A stretch of 64,000 bases of DNA from Haematobia irritans (taxonomy: Eukaryota; Arthropoda; Insecta; Diptera; Muscidae). The stretch's first letter is position 1. Each line of letters begins with the position of its first letter. This document shows, piece after piece, positions 46,501 through 57,369 of the stretch. Both the position numbers and the translations under genes were made by a program. The notes beneath the pieces are model-generated. The model searched no databases and was not told the origin of the DNA. It worked only from the letters and a program-made list of their open reading frames with translations. Location: positions 93,660,852-93,724,851 of the forward strand of contig NC_134401.1 in the NCBI RefSeq assembly GCF_050003625.1, read 5' to 3'.

Positions 46501-49500
46501 TTTGCCGCTATGTCACCTCGCAGGCACTGGGTAAGCCGTACTAGTTTTTGTACATGTTCGTTGGTATTCAAAAATGTGGGCATTACTGTCGTGGCGGTTA
46601 TATTATGACCTAAGACCATCATTTCCATACGTAGCATAGATGTCAAACGACGTACCGCAACTTTAGTTGCTGCATAGATGCCAAATGTGGGAAAGGATAA
46701 GAGTGCTGAGGCAGATGATATGTTGACGATATGGCCACGATTTAGCTCCTTCATTTTGGGTAAAAATATCTGGGTGGTCTGTGAATGATAAGAAATGGCT
46801 CTCAATTGGTTTGTCTTTACTTTTGGTTCATTTTTTTTCAAATTTAGTACTTACATAACAAACTGCACTGATATTAACATTGATCATACGAGAGACTTCT
46901 TCTAGAGGTGGATTTTCGGGTCGAGACAACATCAGAATACCAGCATTATTGACTAAAATCGTTGTATCTCCTAAATCGTTTGTTACTTTTTCTTGTAGTT
47001 CTATAACTTGCTTGTAGTCGGAAATATCCACCTGCAAAAACAAAAAAAAAAAAAAAAACAAAATATGATATAAAATGTTTGATATTAAATTTAAGCCTTG
47101 GATTTTATTTTATTTTTTGTTAAATCTCAAATAAAAAAATAAAATTCCATACACACATAAAGCAAATTCGTTGTGACAACAAATTTTATTTACGCCAACT
47201 GAATTGTTTGGATTGATCTACAATCACAGTCTAGGTTATCACACTCACTTAGACTATTCAGTCCATTGTGATACCACATTGGTGAACTTCTCTCTTATCA
47301 CTGAGTGCTGCCCGATTCTATGTTAAGCTCAATGACAAGGGACCTCCTTCTTATAGCCGAGTCCGAACGGCGTTCTACTTTGCAGTGAAACCACTTAGAG
47401 AAGTTGTGTAACCCTCAGAAATGTCACCAGCATTACTGAGGTAGGATAATCCACCGCTGAAAAACTTTTGGTGTTCGGTCGAAGCAGGAATCGAACCCAC
47501 GGCCTTGTGTATGCAAGGCGGGCATGCTAACCATTGCATCACGGTGGCTCCATCAATCACAATCTAACTGGAAACCTGATTTTCTGATATTTCGACGGGA
47601 AGGGTTCCTACCCCTTACCCAACTTTTTGCTAATTGAGCTAAAATATTCCGGGAAGGTTGGGTGGCCTCTAGACCAGCATCGGTTACATTTTATTTGAAA
47701 TTTGGCCGGGTAGGATAAGGATAGTAAAAAAACTAAACTTCACCGATTAATTTGAAATTTACAGAACGTACCTGATATTTAATTAATAACGGGTACCCGA
47801 TTTACTGATATCTGGTCGGGGACTTGAAGATTGGGGTGGCCACTAAACAAAGATCCGCTACAATTTTTTTCGCAATTTGTTCGGGAATGGGGACCTCCCA
47901 TTAATCAGACTTTTTAAAAATTGGACTTAACTTTGATTGGCTTGAAGTTTTCAGGGAAGTTGGGAGTGGCGCCTTGAGGGGGGCCTTTCCTATGCCCGAG
48001 CCTTATTATGAAATTAGTGCAATGTCTTTTTGATATATGGTCGGTGAGGGGAGGGTGAGGAACTTTTTAAAAGTTGGACTTAAGTTCGCCGATCCATTCA
48101 TTACGTATTTTTCGATATGTGGTCAGCGAAGGTTATGAAATTAATGTAAGGTACCCCACAGTTTGATATTAGGACAGGGAGAGCACCTCCGCCTTACCCG
48201 ACATTTTGAAACTTGAAGAGCAGTTGATCGATTTTCTTGAAATGTTCAGACAAAGTTTATGGTAGTCTCTAAAAAATCCCCTACCTATTTTGCAATGTGT
48301 GGCCAAAGAAATGACCTCCCCTTACCCTACAATTTGAAACTTTTTTTAAATTTTCAAGGAAGGTTGAGGGAGGTACTTTAACGAAAACTTGCCTTAGTTC
48401 ACAGATGATGAGAATATAATTGCCCATATGGGCAAAACAATGTATTGCCAGTTTATCGAATGAATTTATATGGCAAAAGTACACACAAAAAAATTCACGA
48501 AAAATTTTCCAATTAAAATTTTAATGAATTTTAAAAAATATTCAATTAAAAATTTAATTGATTTAACAAATTTTTTAATTGAAACAAAAATCAATCACAA
48601 AAATAATAGTATCAATTAATTTTTTAATTGGATCAATTAACTTTTTAATTGACCTTCAATTAATTTTTTTAATTGATACTATCATTTCTGTGATTGAAGA
48701 CATTTCAATTAAAAATTAATTGGATCAATTAATTTTGTGATTGAATCAGAAAAAAAAATTTTTGTGTGTAGGCTTGAAGTATTCTGTAACTTTATTGCAT
48801 ATGGGGAATAAGTTTGGCATTCCGTTTGTAACACATCGAAATATCGATTTCCGACTATATACAGTATATATATATTCCTGATCAGGGAGAAATTCTAATA
48901 CGATATAATCACGTCCGTCCATCTATCTGTCTGTTGTAATCACGCTACAGCCTTTAACAATGGCGCTATTGTCCTGAAATTTCCCACAGATTTTTGTTTG
49001 CAGGTGGGCCATATCGGTCCAGGTTTTGATATATTTTAGTCCCTATATAAACCGACTTCCCGATTTGGGGTCTTTGGCTTCTAGAAACCGTAATTTTTAT
49101 CCAATGTGCCCTGAAATTGGAAATCTAGAGGTATTTTAAGATCATAAAGAGGTGTGCTGAATATGGTGTGTATCGGTACATGTTTTTGGCATAGCCCCCA
49201 TATGGACCGATGTCCCGAAATTGTAATTAAACCCGACAAAATTTGTATCGGATTTAGCTTTTATTGGTGCATTTGGTAAGACCTCCATATAGATCACTTC
49301 TTGAGAGTACAGAAAGCATGAAATGAAAACTAATTGAAACTGGAAGTACACTGAAAAAAATTGAGCCCTCTATTTTACTAAAGCCAATTTAACGTTATTA
49401 AAAAAAAGAGATTTTAGAATTCAAATCAAGGCGTTATTTCATCATTTTCTTACATACTTACAAGAGATGTTTATGATTCCTCTAAAACTCAAACCAAAAT

Positions 49501-51151
49501 GGTTCTTATAAATCCAGAATCTGATCTAGTCTTTATAAGTAGAATCTTTATATTTATGTTCGGGAAGCGTACTGGTTGAACTAATCTGCTTGGGAGAACA
49601 GCTGTCGCCGGAGGTCATTTTATTTTATTTTATTTTGTTTTTATACCCTCCACCATAGGATGAGTGTATATTAACTTTGTCATTCCGTTTGTAACACATC
49701 GAAATATTGCTCTACGACCTCATAAAGTATATATATTCTGGGTCGTGGTGAAATTCTGAGTCGATCTGAGCATGTCCGTCCGTCCGTCCGTCTGTTGAAA
49801 TCACGCTAACTTCCGAACGAAACAAGCTATCGACTTGAAACTTGACACAAGAAGTTGTTATTGATGTAGGTCGGATGGTATTACAAATGGGCTATATCGG
49901 TCCACTTTCACGTATAGCCCCCATATAAACGGACCCCCAAATTTAGCTTGCGGATCCTCTAAGAGAAGCAAATTTCATCCGATCCGTCTGAAATTTGGTA
50001 CATGGTGTTAGTATATTGTCTCTAACAACCATGCAAAAATTGGTCCACATCGGTCCATAATTATATATAGCCACCATATAAACCGATCAGCGGATTTGAC
50101 TTCCGGAGCCTTTTGGAAGACCAAAATTCATCTGATTCAGTTGATATTTGGTACTTGATGTTAGTATATGGTATCCACCAACCATGCAGGAATTGGTTCA
50201 TATCAGTCCATAATTATATATAGGCCCCATACAAACCGATCCCCAGATTTGACCTCCGGTGCCTTTTGGAGAAACAAAATTCATCCGATCTGGTTGAAAT
50301 TTGGTACGTGGTGGTAGTATATGATATTTAACAACCATGCCAAAAGTGGTCCATATCGATCCATAATCATATATAGTCCCCATATAAACTGATCCCGCGG
50401 GTTGGTTTTGGAGCCTCTTGGAAGAGCAAATTTTATCCGCTTCAGTTGAAATTTGGTACATTGTGCCGTTAACAACCATGCCTAACTTGGTCCATATCGG
50501 TCTATTGTTATATATAGCCCTCAGATAAATCGATCCCCAATCATACAAAAATTGGTCCATATCAAGTTCATAATTGTATATAGCCCCCATATAAGCGACC
50601 CCAAATTTCAATTCTGGCTCTCTACGTACCGTGCAAAAGTCCATATCGATCCGATTTTTGTCTAATATATACCACGTGTGGACTAACTCGCAATTTAGAA
50701 AACGATGTTAATGAAATTTTGTTTTAGTTTCCAAAAATTTTTAAATTTTATAACGTAAGATATCATCCCAAAAATGTAAATGCTACAAATATTCACCGTC
50801 TGCACATCTTTATTAAGTTATAAAATGAAATTAACCGGCGTATGTTCATGTTTATCAAATGCTATATTCTAAATTTATCGGTGTATGTTAATAAGAAACA
50901 TTCATAGACATTGGGACAAGCGTTCCGTAAAAAGCTTTTATATATTATATGACTACGACTACGAAAATATTAGCTGGCTGTATTAGTAGACTTACCTTAT
51001 AAGCTTTAGTCTTGACGTCATAAAGTTTTGAAATATGCTCTGCAGTTTCTTCGGCCAATGTTTGTTGAACATCCACAATAGCCAGACGGCATCCGCGTTT
51101 AGCCAGCTGGATGGCAATTTCACGACCTAAGCCTCTCGCCGAACCAGTTAT
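43410..51151 (-). CDS. Short-chain dehydrogenase/reductase (retinol-dehydrogenase type), 5' exon not found
   Basis: Exons 51151-50996, 47031-46855, 46778-46420 and 43575-43410 join in phases 0, 0 and 2 to give 285 codons. It is a classical SDR: NAD(P)-dependent oxidation or reduction of an alcohol/carbonyl, by family probably a retinoid- or lipid-like substrate (SDR16C/epidermal retinol dehydrogenase group), usually membrane-anchored at the ER by an N-terminal helix. Visible motifs are the cofactor site TGSARGLG, the acidic residue of AIVDV, NNAG, the NVN asparagine, the catalytic serine in NISSAS and the Y-x3-K pair in YAATK. The fold starts abruptly at ITG, so the usual 35-50 N-terminal residues must come from at least one exon upstream of 51151, perhaps beyond the window. 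Introns of 3.96 and 2.84 kb carry transposons. All recovered exons are open. Confidence 0.87.
43703..44393 (-). mobile_element. DINE-like family A element (A13) in SDR intron
   Basis: 3' end AAATATATACAGGCGAAAAT at 43703, a short 29-bp array, about two 153-bp units, and the 5' hairpin CCATCCTATGGTGGAGGGTA at 44373-44392. The 5' core is internally deleted around 44285. Confidence 0.78.
44400..45830 (+). pseudogene. Decayed LOA/I-like LINE with internal deletion
   Basis: 44546-44870 encodes ORF1-like pieces in shifting frames (RKRFKERRNALFILKKLG). 45300-45430 resembles the start of the RT region, and 45480-45680 (CRKAIGEKWGLKPN, YTAVVRPIMLYGVVVWWPAL) matches the LINE at 58625-60607 almost word for word. 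The catalytic RT centre is deleted between them, and several stops are present. It sits in an SDR intron. Confidence 0.65.
45835..46285 (-). repeat. Isolated family A 29-bp array
   Basis: At least 13 diverged units of AATAAAATTTTGACAAAATT type with TTTCTATAG, ending in the usual junction (TTTTAACTCGAGTGGCAATC). No other family A part is attached, so it is a fragment or a deletion derivative. Confidence 0.7.
46420..46778 (-). CDS. SDR exon with catalytic Ser and YxxxK
   Basis: 119 codons plus two bases, TTQIFLPKMKELNRGHIVN to ATYMYILL. Acceptor CATTCACAG; donor TTGGA|GTAAGT in phase 2. Holds NISSAS and YAATK. Confidence 0.87.
46855..47031 (-). CDS. SDR exon with NNAG motif
   Basis: 59 codons, VDISDYKQVIELQEK through ILVNNAGILMLSRPENP to NVNISAVCY. 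Acceptor is T-rich then TTTTTGCAG; donor TAT|GTAAGTA. Confidence 0.87.
47225..47555 (-). mobile_element. tRNA-derived SINE, copy S2
   Basis: Same family as S1: head on the minus strand near 47550 (TGCAATGGTTAGCATGCCCG, B box GGTTCGATTCC) and tail GGTATCACAATGGACTGAAT at about 47250-47275. It contains about 30 bp (GGACCTCCTTCTTATAGCCG) absent from S1. Located in an SDR intron. Confidence 0.8.
47577..48420. repeat. Degenerate tandem repeat, family G
   Basis: Repeated words such as CTGATATCTGGTCGGGGACT, GATATATGGTCGGTGAGGGG and CGATATGTGGTCAGCGAAGG, with CCTTACCC-type stretches, mark units of roughly 110-150 bp. The region at 62780-63220 and 63520-64000 has a similar style. Confidence 0.45.
48482..48768. 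mobile_element. Family F TA-flanked element, copy F3
   Basis: Termini CACACAAAAAAATTCACG and AAAATTTTTGTGTG, flanked by TA (48480-48481, 48769-48770). The interior is a near-palindrome of TTAATTGATT/AATCAATTAA words. 287 bp, non-coding. Confidence 0.82.
48790..49600 (+). mobile_element. DINE-like family B element (B3), ends incomplete
   Basis: It has the B core (CGATTTCCGACTATATACAG, TTCCTGATCAGGGAGAAATT) and several units, but lacks the 5' hairpin and the 3' end. About 49340-49410 may hold a small insertion (ACACTGAAAAAAATTGAGCC). Confidence 0.65.
49640..50712 (+). mobile_element. DINE-like family A element (A14), 3' truncated
   Basis: 5' end TATACCCTCCACCATAGGAT, core and six to seven 153-bp units, then TATACCACGTGTGGACTAAC and a break at about 50712. 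The 29-bp array and terminal 3' hairpin are absent. Confidence 0.78.
50713..50995. other. Intronic sequence of the dehydrogenase gene
   Basis: AT-rich sequence downstream of the first recovered SDR exon. No repeat recognised. Confidence 0.4.
50996..51151 (-). CDS. SDR exon with cofactor-binding motif
   Basis: 52 codons, ITGSARGLGREIAIQLAKRG to VKTKAYK. Acceptor CTTTTATTGCAG, donor AAG|GTAAGTC. It starts inside the Rossmann motif, which shows that an upstream exon exists. Confidence 0.87.
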
Positions 51152-51299
51152 CTGCAATAAAAGCCGGAAAGATTAGAAATTACGCAACTATTAAGTGAAA
51201 ACGGAAGAGAAATATTATCTGGCCTACTAAGTCAATTGCATTTAGAATGAAAATAATAATAATTTCTATGGGATATAAATAAAAATAAGTCCAAAATAT
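51152..51299. other. Upstream flank of the first recovered SDR exon
   Basis: It holds the acceptor CTTTTATTGCAG and AT-rich intron sequence. I looked for a plausible N-terminal SDR exon ending in phase 0 upstream of here and did not find one. Confidence 0.4.
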
Positions 51300-51626
51300 A
51301 TTGAATAGTTTTTTTTTATTATTTCTAAAAATTAATTATAAAAAATTATTTTTTTTATTAAATATTAAGACAATACAAAGGAATGATGTGGAAAGGTATA
51401 AAATGACCCAGAGTCGACAATGTAATAGCCTACACAGCCTATTGAAACTTTTATTATTCCAAGAGTGTTTCAAAAATGTTATGAACTAAAAGTGGGTATA
51501 AAGTTCAATGACTACGGCCCATAAGTTTAATGTGAACTAAAGCAGAAGAAAATATTCGAACGATTCCCATAAATAGTAAAAATGAGCTACTGTGGTTAAA
51601 ATTGTGGTTTTTTGGCGTCACTGATT
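51300..51626. mobile_element. Family H fragment (H3)
   Basis: TTATGAACTAAAAGTGGGTA, TAAAGTTCAATGACTACGGC and TTTTTTGGCGTCACTGA align with the body of H2. The family A element A15 begins inside it at about 51627. Confidence 0.55.
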
Positions 51627-51717
51627 TTTATACCCTCCACCATAGGGTGGGGGGTATATTAACTTTGTCATTCCGTTTGTAACAAATCGAAATATTGCTC
51701 TAAGATCCCATAAAGTA

Positions 51718-52214
51718 CACAGAAAAAAAATTCCGTAGTTAAACTAATGCTAAATTTAAGTTATTTTTATTGGAAAAAAATTATTTGCTTGTTAAATTTT
51801 ATTATTTTTATCGAAATCTTCCACAGCTTAATGAAATCTTACTTTTTTTAAGTATGTCTCAAAAATTTTATGAACTAAACGTGAGTATAAAGTTCAATGA
51901 CCGTACACATAAGTTCAATATGAACTAAAACAAATGAAAATTTTCGTACGATTCCTAAAAATAGTAAGAATGAACTACTGTATGGTTAAAATGGTCATGA
52001 TTTGGCGCCAATGATTTTCTTCTTTACTTTTAGTATATTTTTTCTTCTTTGAGATGATGTAATTTCGTGAACTGCAGTTAAAAAGTACAAAAGGGAATTA
52101 AAATTTCCTGGTTTAACAATGCTTTGTGGAAATCTCAAATGTGGAGTACAATTTAGTTCAATTTTCGTGCGTGGTAGTTCATTCTTGCTATAAAACAGTT
52201 CACTTTTTTCGGTG
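51718..52214. mobile_element. Family H TA-flanked element, short copy H2
   Basis: Termini CACAGAAAAAAAATTCC and CACTTTTTTCGGTG, TA on each side (51716-51717, 52215-52216). Its removal restores CATAAAGTATATATATTCTG, the exact family A core. It shares CATGATTTGGCGCCAA with H1. Confidence 0.85.
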
Positions 52215-52817
52215 TATATATATTCTGGGTCGTAGTGAAATTTTGAGTCGTTCTAAGCCTGTCCGTCCGAACGTCCGTCTGTTGAAATCACGCTAACGAA
52301 AAAAGCTATCGACTTGAAACTTGGCGTTAGTAGTTGTTATTGATGTAGGTTGGATGGTATTGCAAATGGGCCATATTGGACCACTTTTATAAACCGACCC
52401 CCAGATTTGGCTTGCGGAGCCTCTTAGAGAAGCAAATTTCATCCGATTCGGTTGAAATTTTGTACGTGGTGTTAGTATAGGGTCTCTAACAACCATGCAT
52501 ATCGGTCAATAATTATATATAGCCCCCATATAAACCGATCCCCAGATTTGACCAACGGAGAGGAGCAAATTTCATCCGATTCAGTTGAAATTTTGTATGT
52601 TGTGTTAGTATATGGACACTAACAACTGTGCATTAATTAGTCCTTATCGGTCCATAATTATATATAGCCCCCATATAAACCGATCCCCGGATTTGACCTC
52701 CGGAGCCTCTTTGAGCAGTAAATTTCATCCGATTCGGTTAAAATTTGGTACATTGTGCAAGGGTGTGGCTGCTAACAACCATACCAAAATTGTTCCATAG
52801 CGGTCTATAGCTATATA

Positions 52818-53783
52818 CACGCTCACAAAAAATCGCTTCTGTAACATATACTCCCAAACATATTTTGCTTCAAGCATATACATTTTTGGGTATTGCCCAA
52901 ACATTTATATGTTTGATCTCTTCCAATATATAATATGTTTGAAAGCATATTGGTCTAAACAATATATGTTTGGGTAGTCTAAGTTCCAAACATTTTGTAT
53001 TTTTGCATCCAAATTCAATAATGTTGTCTTCCAAAAAACAATATGTTATTATGTGAACATATAATATGTTTGGAAGCATTTTGCACCCAAAAATATTATA
53101 TGCTTAAAAAAAATTCTCCCAAACAATATTGTGCTCAAAATTTTATTTATTTATTTATATATTTACAATCATAATGAATTATGAAAATAAACAGGTAATA
53201 TAGGTGCTAACAACATAGGTTTTCGACTTGAATGCTCAAAATTTTGTTTCTGCCTAATTCCCTTCACATCTCACTTCCACGAGATTTTTTAGTTCTTAGC
53301 ACCTTTTTCTGTAATACAAACATTATAGAAGAAATTATTCAATTTTATGATTTTTTTATTTTAATTTTACCTTTTGCCGGACGGGGATTCGAACAGCGGA
53401 CCACACAGTTTGTAAGGATCAAAGAAGTAGCTGATCAATTGCCCAAGGAAAAATAAAATGTTAATTTTGTAATAACAAGCAACAACCACCAACTTAATTC
53501 AATATCGCTCCCTGTTAAATAGCGCTCCAAGCTACTAAACACATATATGTTTATAGGCTATTTCTAAATTAATATATGTTTGCATCCAAGCATATTATAT
53601 TTACAAACATTTTATGTCCCAAACATAATATGTTCTAACATATTAACATATATGTCCCAAACATGTTATGCTAGTTTATGAACATTATATGCTTGCACTC
53701 AAAAATATTGTGTTTAAAAATTTGTATTCCAAACATATAATGTTTATAGCCAAACATATGAAAAACAGTCTTTTTCATCCGTG
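52818..53783 (+). mobile_element. Family T element, copy T4
   Basis: Termini CACGCTCACAAAAAATCGC and TTTTTCATCCGTG, TA on each side (52816-52817, 53784-53785). Removal restores CTATAGCTATATATAGCCCC. The tRNA-like core (reverse) is near 53375-53410. Confidence 0.87.
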
Positions 53784-54006
53784 TATAGCCCCCAAATAGA
53801 CCTAATCAAACAAAAATTAGTCCATATCAGTTCATAATTCTATATAGCCTTCATATAAACCGATCCCCAGACTTTGCTTGCGGAGCCTCTTGGAGAGCCA
53901 AACTTAATTCATATCGATCAAATCACACAAAAATTTGTCCATATCGGTTCATAATTGTATATAGCCCCCATATAAAGCGTTTCCCATATTTACTTCAGGC
54001 TCTCTA

Positions 54007-55293
54007 AAGGGTGATAAGGTCAAAATTTGGTCAATATAAACTTGACGTATTTCTTTCAATTTTGCATTTAAAAAACCTGAACACCCCTCATTTTGAAGGT
54101 GTGTGTGTGTAGAATGATGCTCCTGTTTTGATTTTGGAATTTACTCTTCAGTTTTAAAAATGCCGTCCAAGCAAGAAAAGCAGCGTATCAAAATTTTGCT
54201 CGCGCATCGCGAAAATCCGAGCTACTCGCACGCAAAGCTGGCAAAATCGCAAAAAGTTGCCAAATCAACCGTTACAAATGTAATTAAAGTGTTTGGGGAA
54301 CGTTTGTCGACAGCCAGGAAGTCTGGATCGGGGGGAAATCGAAAACCGGAAGCCGCTGAGACGACAAAGAGAGTAGCCGGTAGTTTCAAGCGAAACCCTA
54401 ACCTCTCTCTCCGAGATGCCGCAAATAAGCTGGGTGTATCGTCTACAACCGTGCATCGAGCCAAAAAACGAGCCGCACTATCGCCTTACAAGAAAGTAGT
54501 GACTCCAAATCGCGATGATAAACAAAATACGACGGCCAAAGCGCGATCCCGGAGGCTGTACACGACGATGCTGACAAAGTTTGACTGCGTGGTAATGGAC
54601 CACGAAACCTACGTCAAAGCCGACTACAAGCAGCTTCCGGGACAGGAATTTTATACGGCAAAAGGAAGGGGAAAGGTAGCAGATATTTTTAAGCACATAA
54701 AACTGTCAAAGTTCGCAAAGAAATATCTGGTTTGGCAAGCTATCTGCACCTGTGGCTTGAAAAGCAGCATTTTCATAGCTTCCGGGACTGTCAATCAAGA
54801 AATTTACGTGAAAGAGTGCTTGAATAAACGTCTGCTGCCTTTCCTGAAGAAACACGGTTGTTCCGTACTGTTTTGGCCGGATTTGGTATCTTGCCATTAC
54901 GGTAAAAAGGCCATGGAGTGGTACGGCGCCAACAACGTGCAGGTGGTTCCCAAGGACAAGAACCCTCCCAACACGCCAGAGCTCCGCCCAAATGAGAAAT
55001 ACTGGGCTATTGTCTAGCGGAACCTAAAGAAGACCAAAAAACTGCTAAGGACGAGCAGCAGTTCAAGGCAAACTGGCTTTCTGCGGCGAAGAAGGTGGAC
55101 ATGGTGGCTGTACAAAATCTGATGGCAGGTGTCAAGCGTGAGGCCCGGCAATTCGGATTTGGAAAAGCGAAAGCCTAACTGAATATTTTTCCTGAATTTT
55201 ATACTAATTGAACTTGAAAAAGAAATTTAATTTGATTTTGTCAATAAACGATTTCACCGATTTACATGCGTTTTTTTTGACCGTATCACCCTT
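54007..55293 (+). mobile_element. Tc1/mariner-superfamily transposon, DD37E type
   Basis: Terminal inverted repeats AAGGGTGATAAGGTCAAAAT and TTGACCGTATCACCCTT are flanked by TA (54005-54006, 55294-55295). 1.29 kb with one transposase gene. Similar to the mosquito ITmD37E group by motif. Confidence 0.88.
54160..55178 (+). pseudogene. DD37E transposase, nonsense and frameshift near the 3' end
   Basis: The ATG at 54160 follows a 150-bp leader. The N-terminus has paired helix-turn-helix segments (HAKLAKSQKVAKSTVTNVIK; LSLRDAANKLGVSSTTVHRA). The catalytic core reads VVMDHETYVKAD (first Asp), LFWPDLVSCHYGKKAMEWY (second Asp) and TPELRPNEKYWAIV (Glu), with 37 residues between the last two. After WAIV a TAG (55015-55017) interrupts the frame. 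The A-run in ACCAAAAAACTGC has lost a base compared with the fragment at 63224-63512. The C-terminal 45 residues (up to FGFGKAKA, stop 55176-55178) are therefore cut off. The catalytic residues remain, so it was probably active not long ago. Whether the shortened protein works is unknown. Confidence 0.85.
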
Positions 55294-55468
55294 TAATTTT
55301 TCTTAATTTAATTATTCTCAAAAATTGAGATTCAATTGAGTTCAATTTCCCCATAACATAGTTTACTTTTTTCTACTTTCTGTGTGATGGTGTATATGAT
55401 AACGAAGCGAGTTCGTTTGAGGGTGTATATTATAATGTGCGGCATATGTAATAAAATAGAACTTAGCC
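55294..55468. other. Short spacer
   Basis: AT-rich, with a TTGAGATTCAATTGAGTTCA-type repeat and TTTCTGTGTGATGGTG. No gene recognised. Confidence 0.4.
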
Positions 55469-56039
55469 TCCCAGCAAAAAAAGCATCGCCAAAAAAAGTA
55501 GTGAAAATGTTCTTTTTGGATCCGGAAGTGGTGCAAAATTGGCGCAGAAGCGATGAATTTAACATGGGCTAGTCATAGGACGGATGCCCACTATTTCAAT
55601 AGCCGTTGCACTGAATTTGCAGCTCTTCTTAAGGTGGTGATCCGAATTTAGTGTTTTGGATGTAAATTAAAAAGTTTGCAATAAATTGCCAAATAAATAA
55701 TTTTTTATAAATTTATATGATTTTTAAAGCATTGTACCGCTTGTCTGAAACGTTTGACATCAAATATTTTCACAAATTGGCAATTTTTTAAGAATGGATT
55801 TTGAATTTTTTTCGAAAAAAAAATTAATAATTTGTACCTTCTATTAATCCTTATTGTTTTAAACCTATTTGAAACAGAAAAAGTTAAAATATCCTTTCAA
55901 AAATATGAAAAAGCGAGTTACAAAAAATTAAATTAAAAGAACTTCCTGAGTAGTAAAATAAAGAACATCTGAGGGAGAACATTTTTGGAAGTGCTTTTAA
56001 AGTTGTGCCTTTATAAGCACTTCCAATTTTTTTGCTGGG
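55469..56039. mobile_element. CCCAGCAAAAAA-ended MITE
   Basis: Left end CCCAGCAAAAAAAGCATCGC and right end AATTTTTTTGCTGGG are inverted. The right part holds the hairpin GGAAGTGCTT...AAGCACTTCC. The 100-bp stretch after the left end (GTTCTTTTTGGATCCGGAAG) and the rest to 56039 are non-coding. Inside, GATCCGAATTTAGTGTTTTG has an inverted relative near 61990. Confidence 0.55.
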
Positions 56040-56063
56040 CTATTATTATATTTCCTATATAAA

Positions 56064-57335
56064 GGGTGGTTAAATTGTAAGGGCCGATGTTGAATGTGAA
56101 CCACACCTAAACGCCAATTTTTTCCGAATTTTATTTGACATTTCTCTATTTCAGACTTACTCAATTTGAACCATGGAGAGATACACAATCCAACAACGTG
56201 TTGAAGTTATCCAGACTTATCCAAATCAAAATGCATATCGTGCACTTCGTGGTCAATTTGATCGTCCAAATGTGCGTACAATCGCAAAAATCGTGGAAAA
56301 ATTCGAACAAACCGGGTCTGTAGAAGATGTGAGAACACAAGTGCATGCTCATACAGCTCGTACTGCAGAAAATATTGCTGCTGTTCGCGATAGTGTGGCT
56401 GAAGAGCCGTCCACCCCAACTCGTCGTCGTGCCCAACAATTGCACCTCTCACGCTCGTCGTTGATGAACATTATGCATAAAGACTTGCATTTACACGCTT
56501 ACAAGGTCAATTGGCTCAAGAACTAAAGCCTCTTGACCATTCCAAACGTCGTGAATGGGCAGAATGGTTCCAAGAAATGGCAATATTGGATGATCAATTT
56601 TCGAAGAAAATCATCTTCAGTGATGAGGCACATTTTCACCTCAGTGGATTCGTCAATAAACAGAATTGCCGCATTTGGGCGAATGTGAATCCAAGAGCGA
56701 ATGTCGAAAAACCAATGCACCCACAAAGTGTGACTGTTTGGTGCAGTTTATGGCCTGGCGGCATCATCGGGAGGTATTTTTTCCAAAATGAGGCCGGTCA
56801 GGCAGTTACTGTGAATGGTGTTCGCTATCGTGAGTTGATAACGAACTTTTTATGGCCCGAATTGGAAGATATGGATGTGGACGATATGTGGTTTCAGCAG
56901 GACGGTGCCACTTGCCACACAGCTAACGAAACAATGGCTCTTTTGCGCAACAAATTCAATGACCGTGTTATCTCACGTAATGGCGATGTCAATTGGCCGC
57001 CAAGATCATGTGATTTGACACCGTTGCACTTTTTCTTTGGGGTTATTTGAAAGAAAAGGTGTACGTCGATAAGCCAGCAACAATTCAAGAGCTAAAGGAT
57101 GAGATAATTCGGCACATTAACGGCATAGAACCTCCATTATGCCTCAGCGTCATCGAAAATTTGGACCATCGGATGAAGGTGTGTCACCGAGGTCGCGTCG
57201 CCCATTTGGCCGATATTTTGTTCCATGCATAATTGAGTAATACCAATATATCATAATAAAATAAAATTACAATAACTTCCTAAACAGTTTGTGTTTTATT
57301 CAAAATAAACATCGGCCCTTGAAATTTAACCACCC
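56064..57335 (+). mobile_element. Tc1/mariner-superfamily transposon, DD41D (rosa-like)
   Basis: Inverted ends GGGTGGTTAAATTGTAAGGG and CCCTTGAAATTTAACCACCC, each continuing into CCGATGTT. A TA duplication is not evident (left flank TATAAA, right flank ACGATC). It holds one broken transposase gene. Confidence 0.8.
56173..57232 (+). pseudogene. DD41D transposase, two frameshifts and third Asp changed to His
   Basis: It would encode about 350 residues: a helix-turn-helix N-terminus (YTIQQRVEVIQTYPNQNAYR) and a DDE domain with IIFSDEAHFHLSGF (first Asp), MWFQQDGATCHTANET (second Asp) and SCDLTPLHFFF. In relatives the last motif reads TPLD; the His here falls 41 residues after the second Asp, so the third catalytic residue is lost. 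One base is missing after AAGGT near 56508 and one T is missing in CTTTGGGG near 57040. The C-terminus (KEKVYVDKPATIQELKDEI to ADILFHA) is in a third frame. Inactive. Confidence 0.82.
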
Positions 57336-57369
57336 ACGATCTGCCAACCACAATGACAACGTCTACCTT

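Larger units (their letters stand above)
51627..54006 (+). mobile_element. DINE-like family A element (A15), hosting H2 and T4
   Basis: 5' end TATACCCTCCACCATAGGGT. The core is split by H2 at 51718; 153-bp units are split by T4 at 52818; further units follow up to the DD37E transposon at 54007. No 29-bp array or 3' end is seen, so the element is truncated or displaced by the transposon. Confidence 0.78.
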
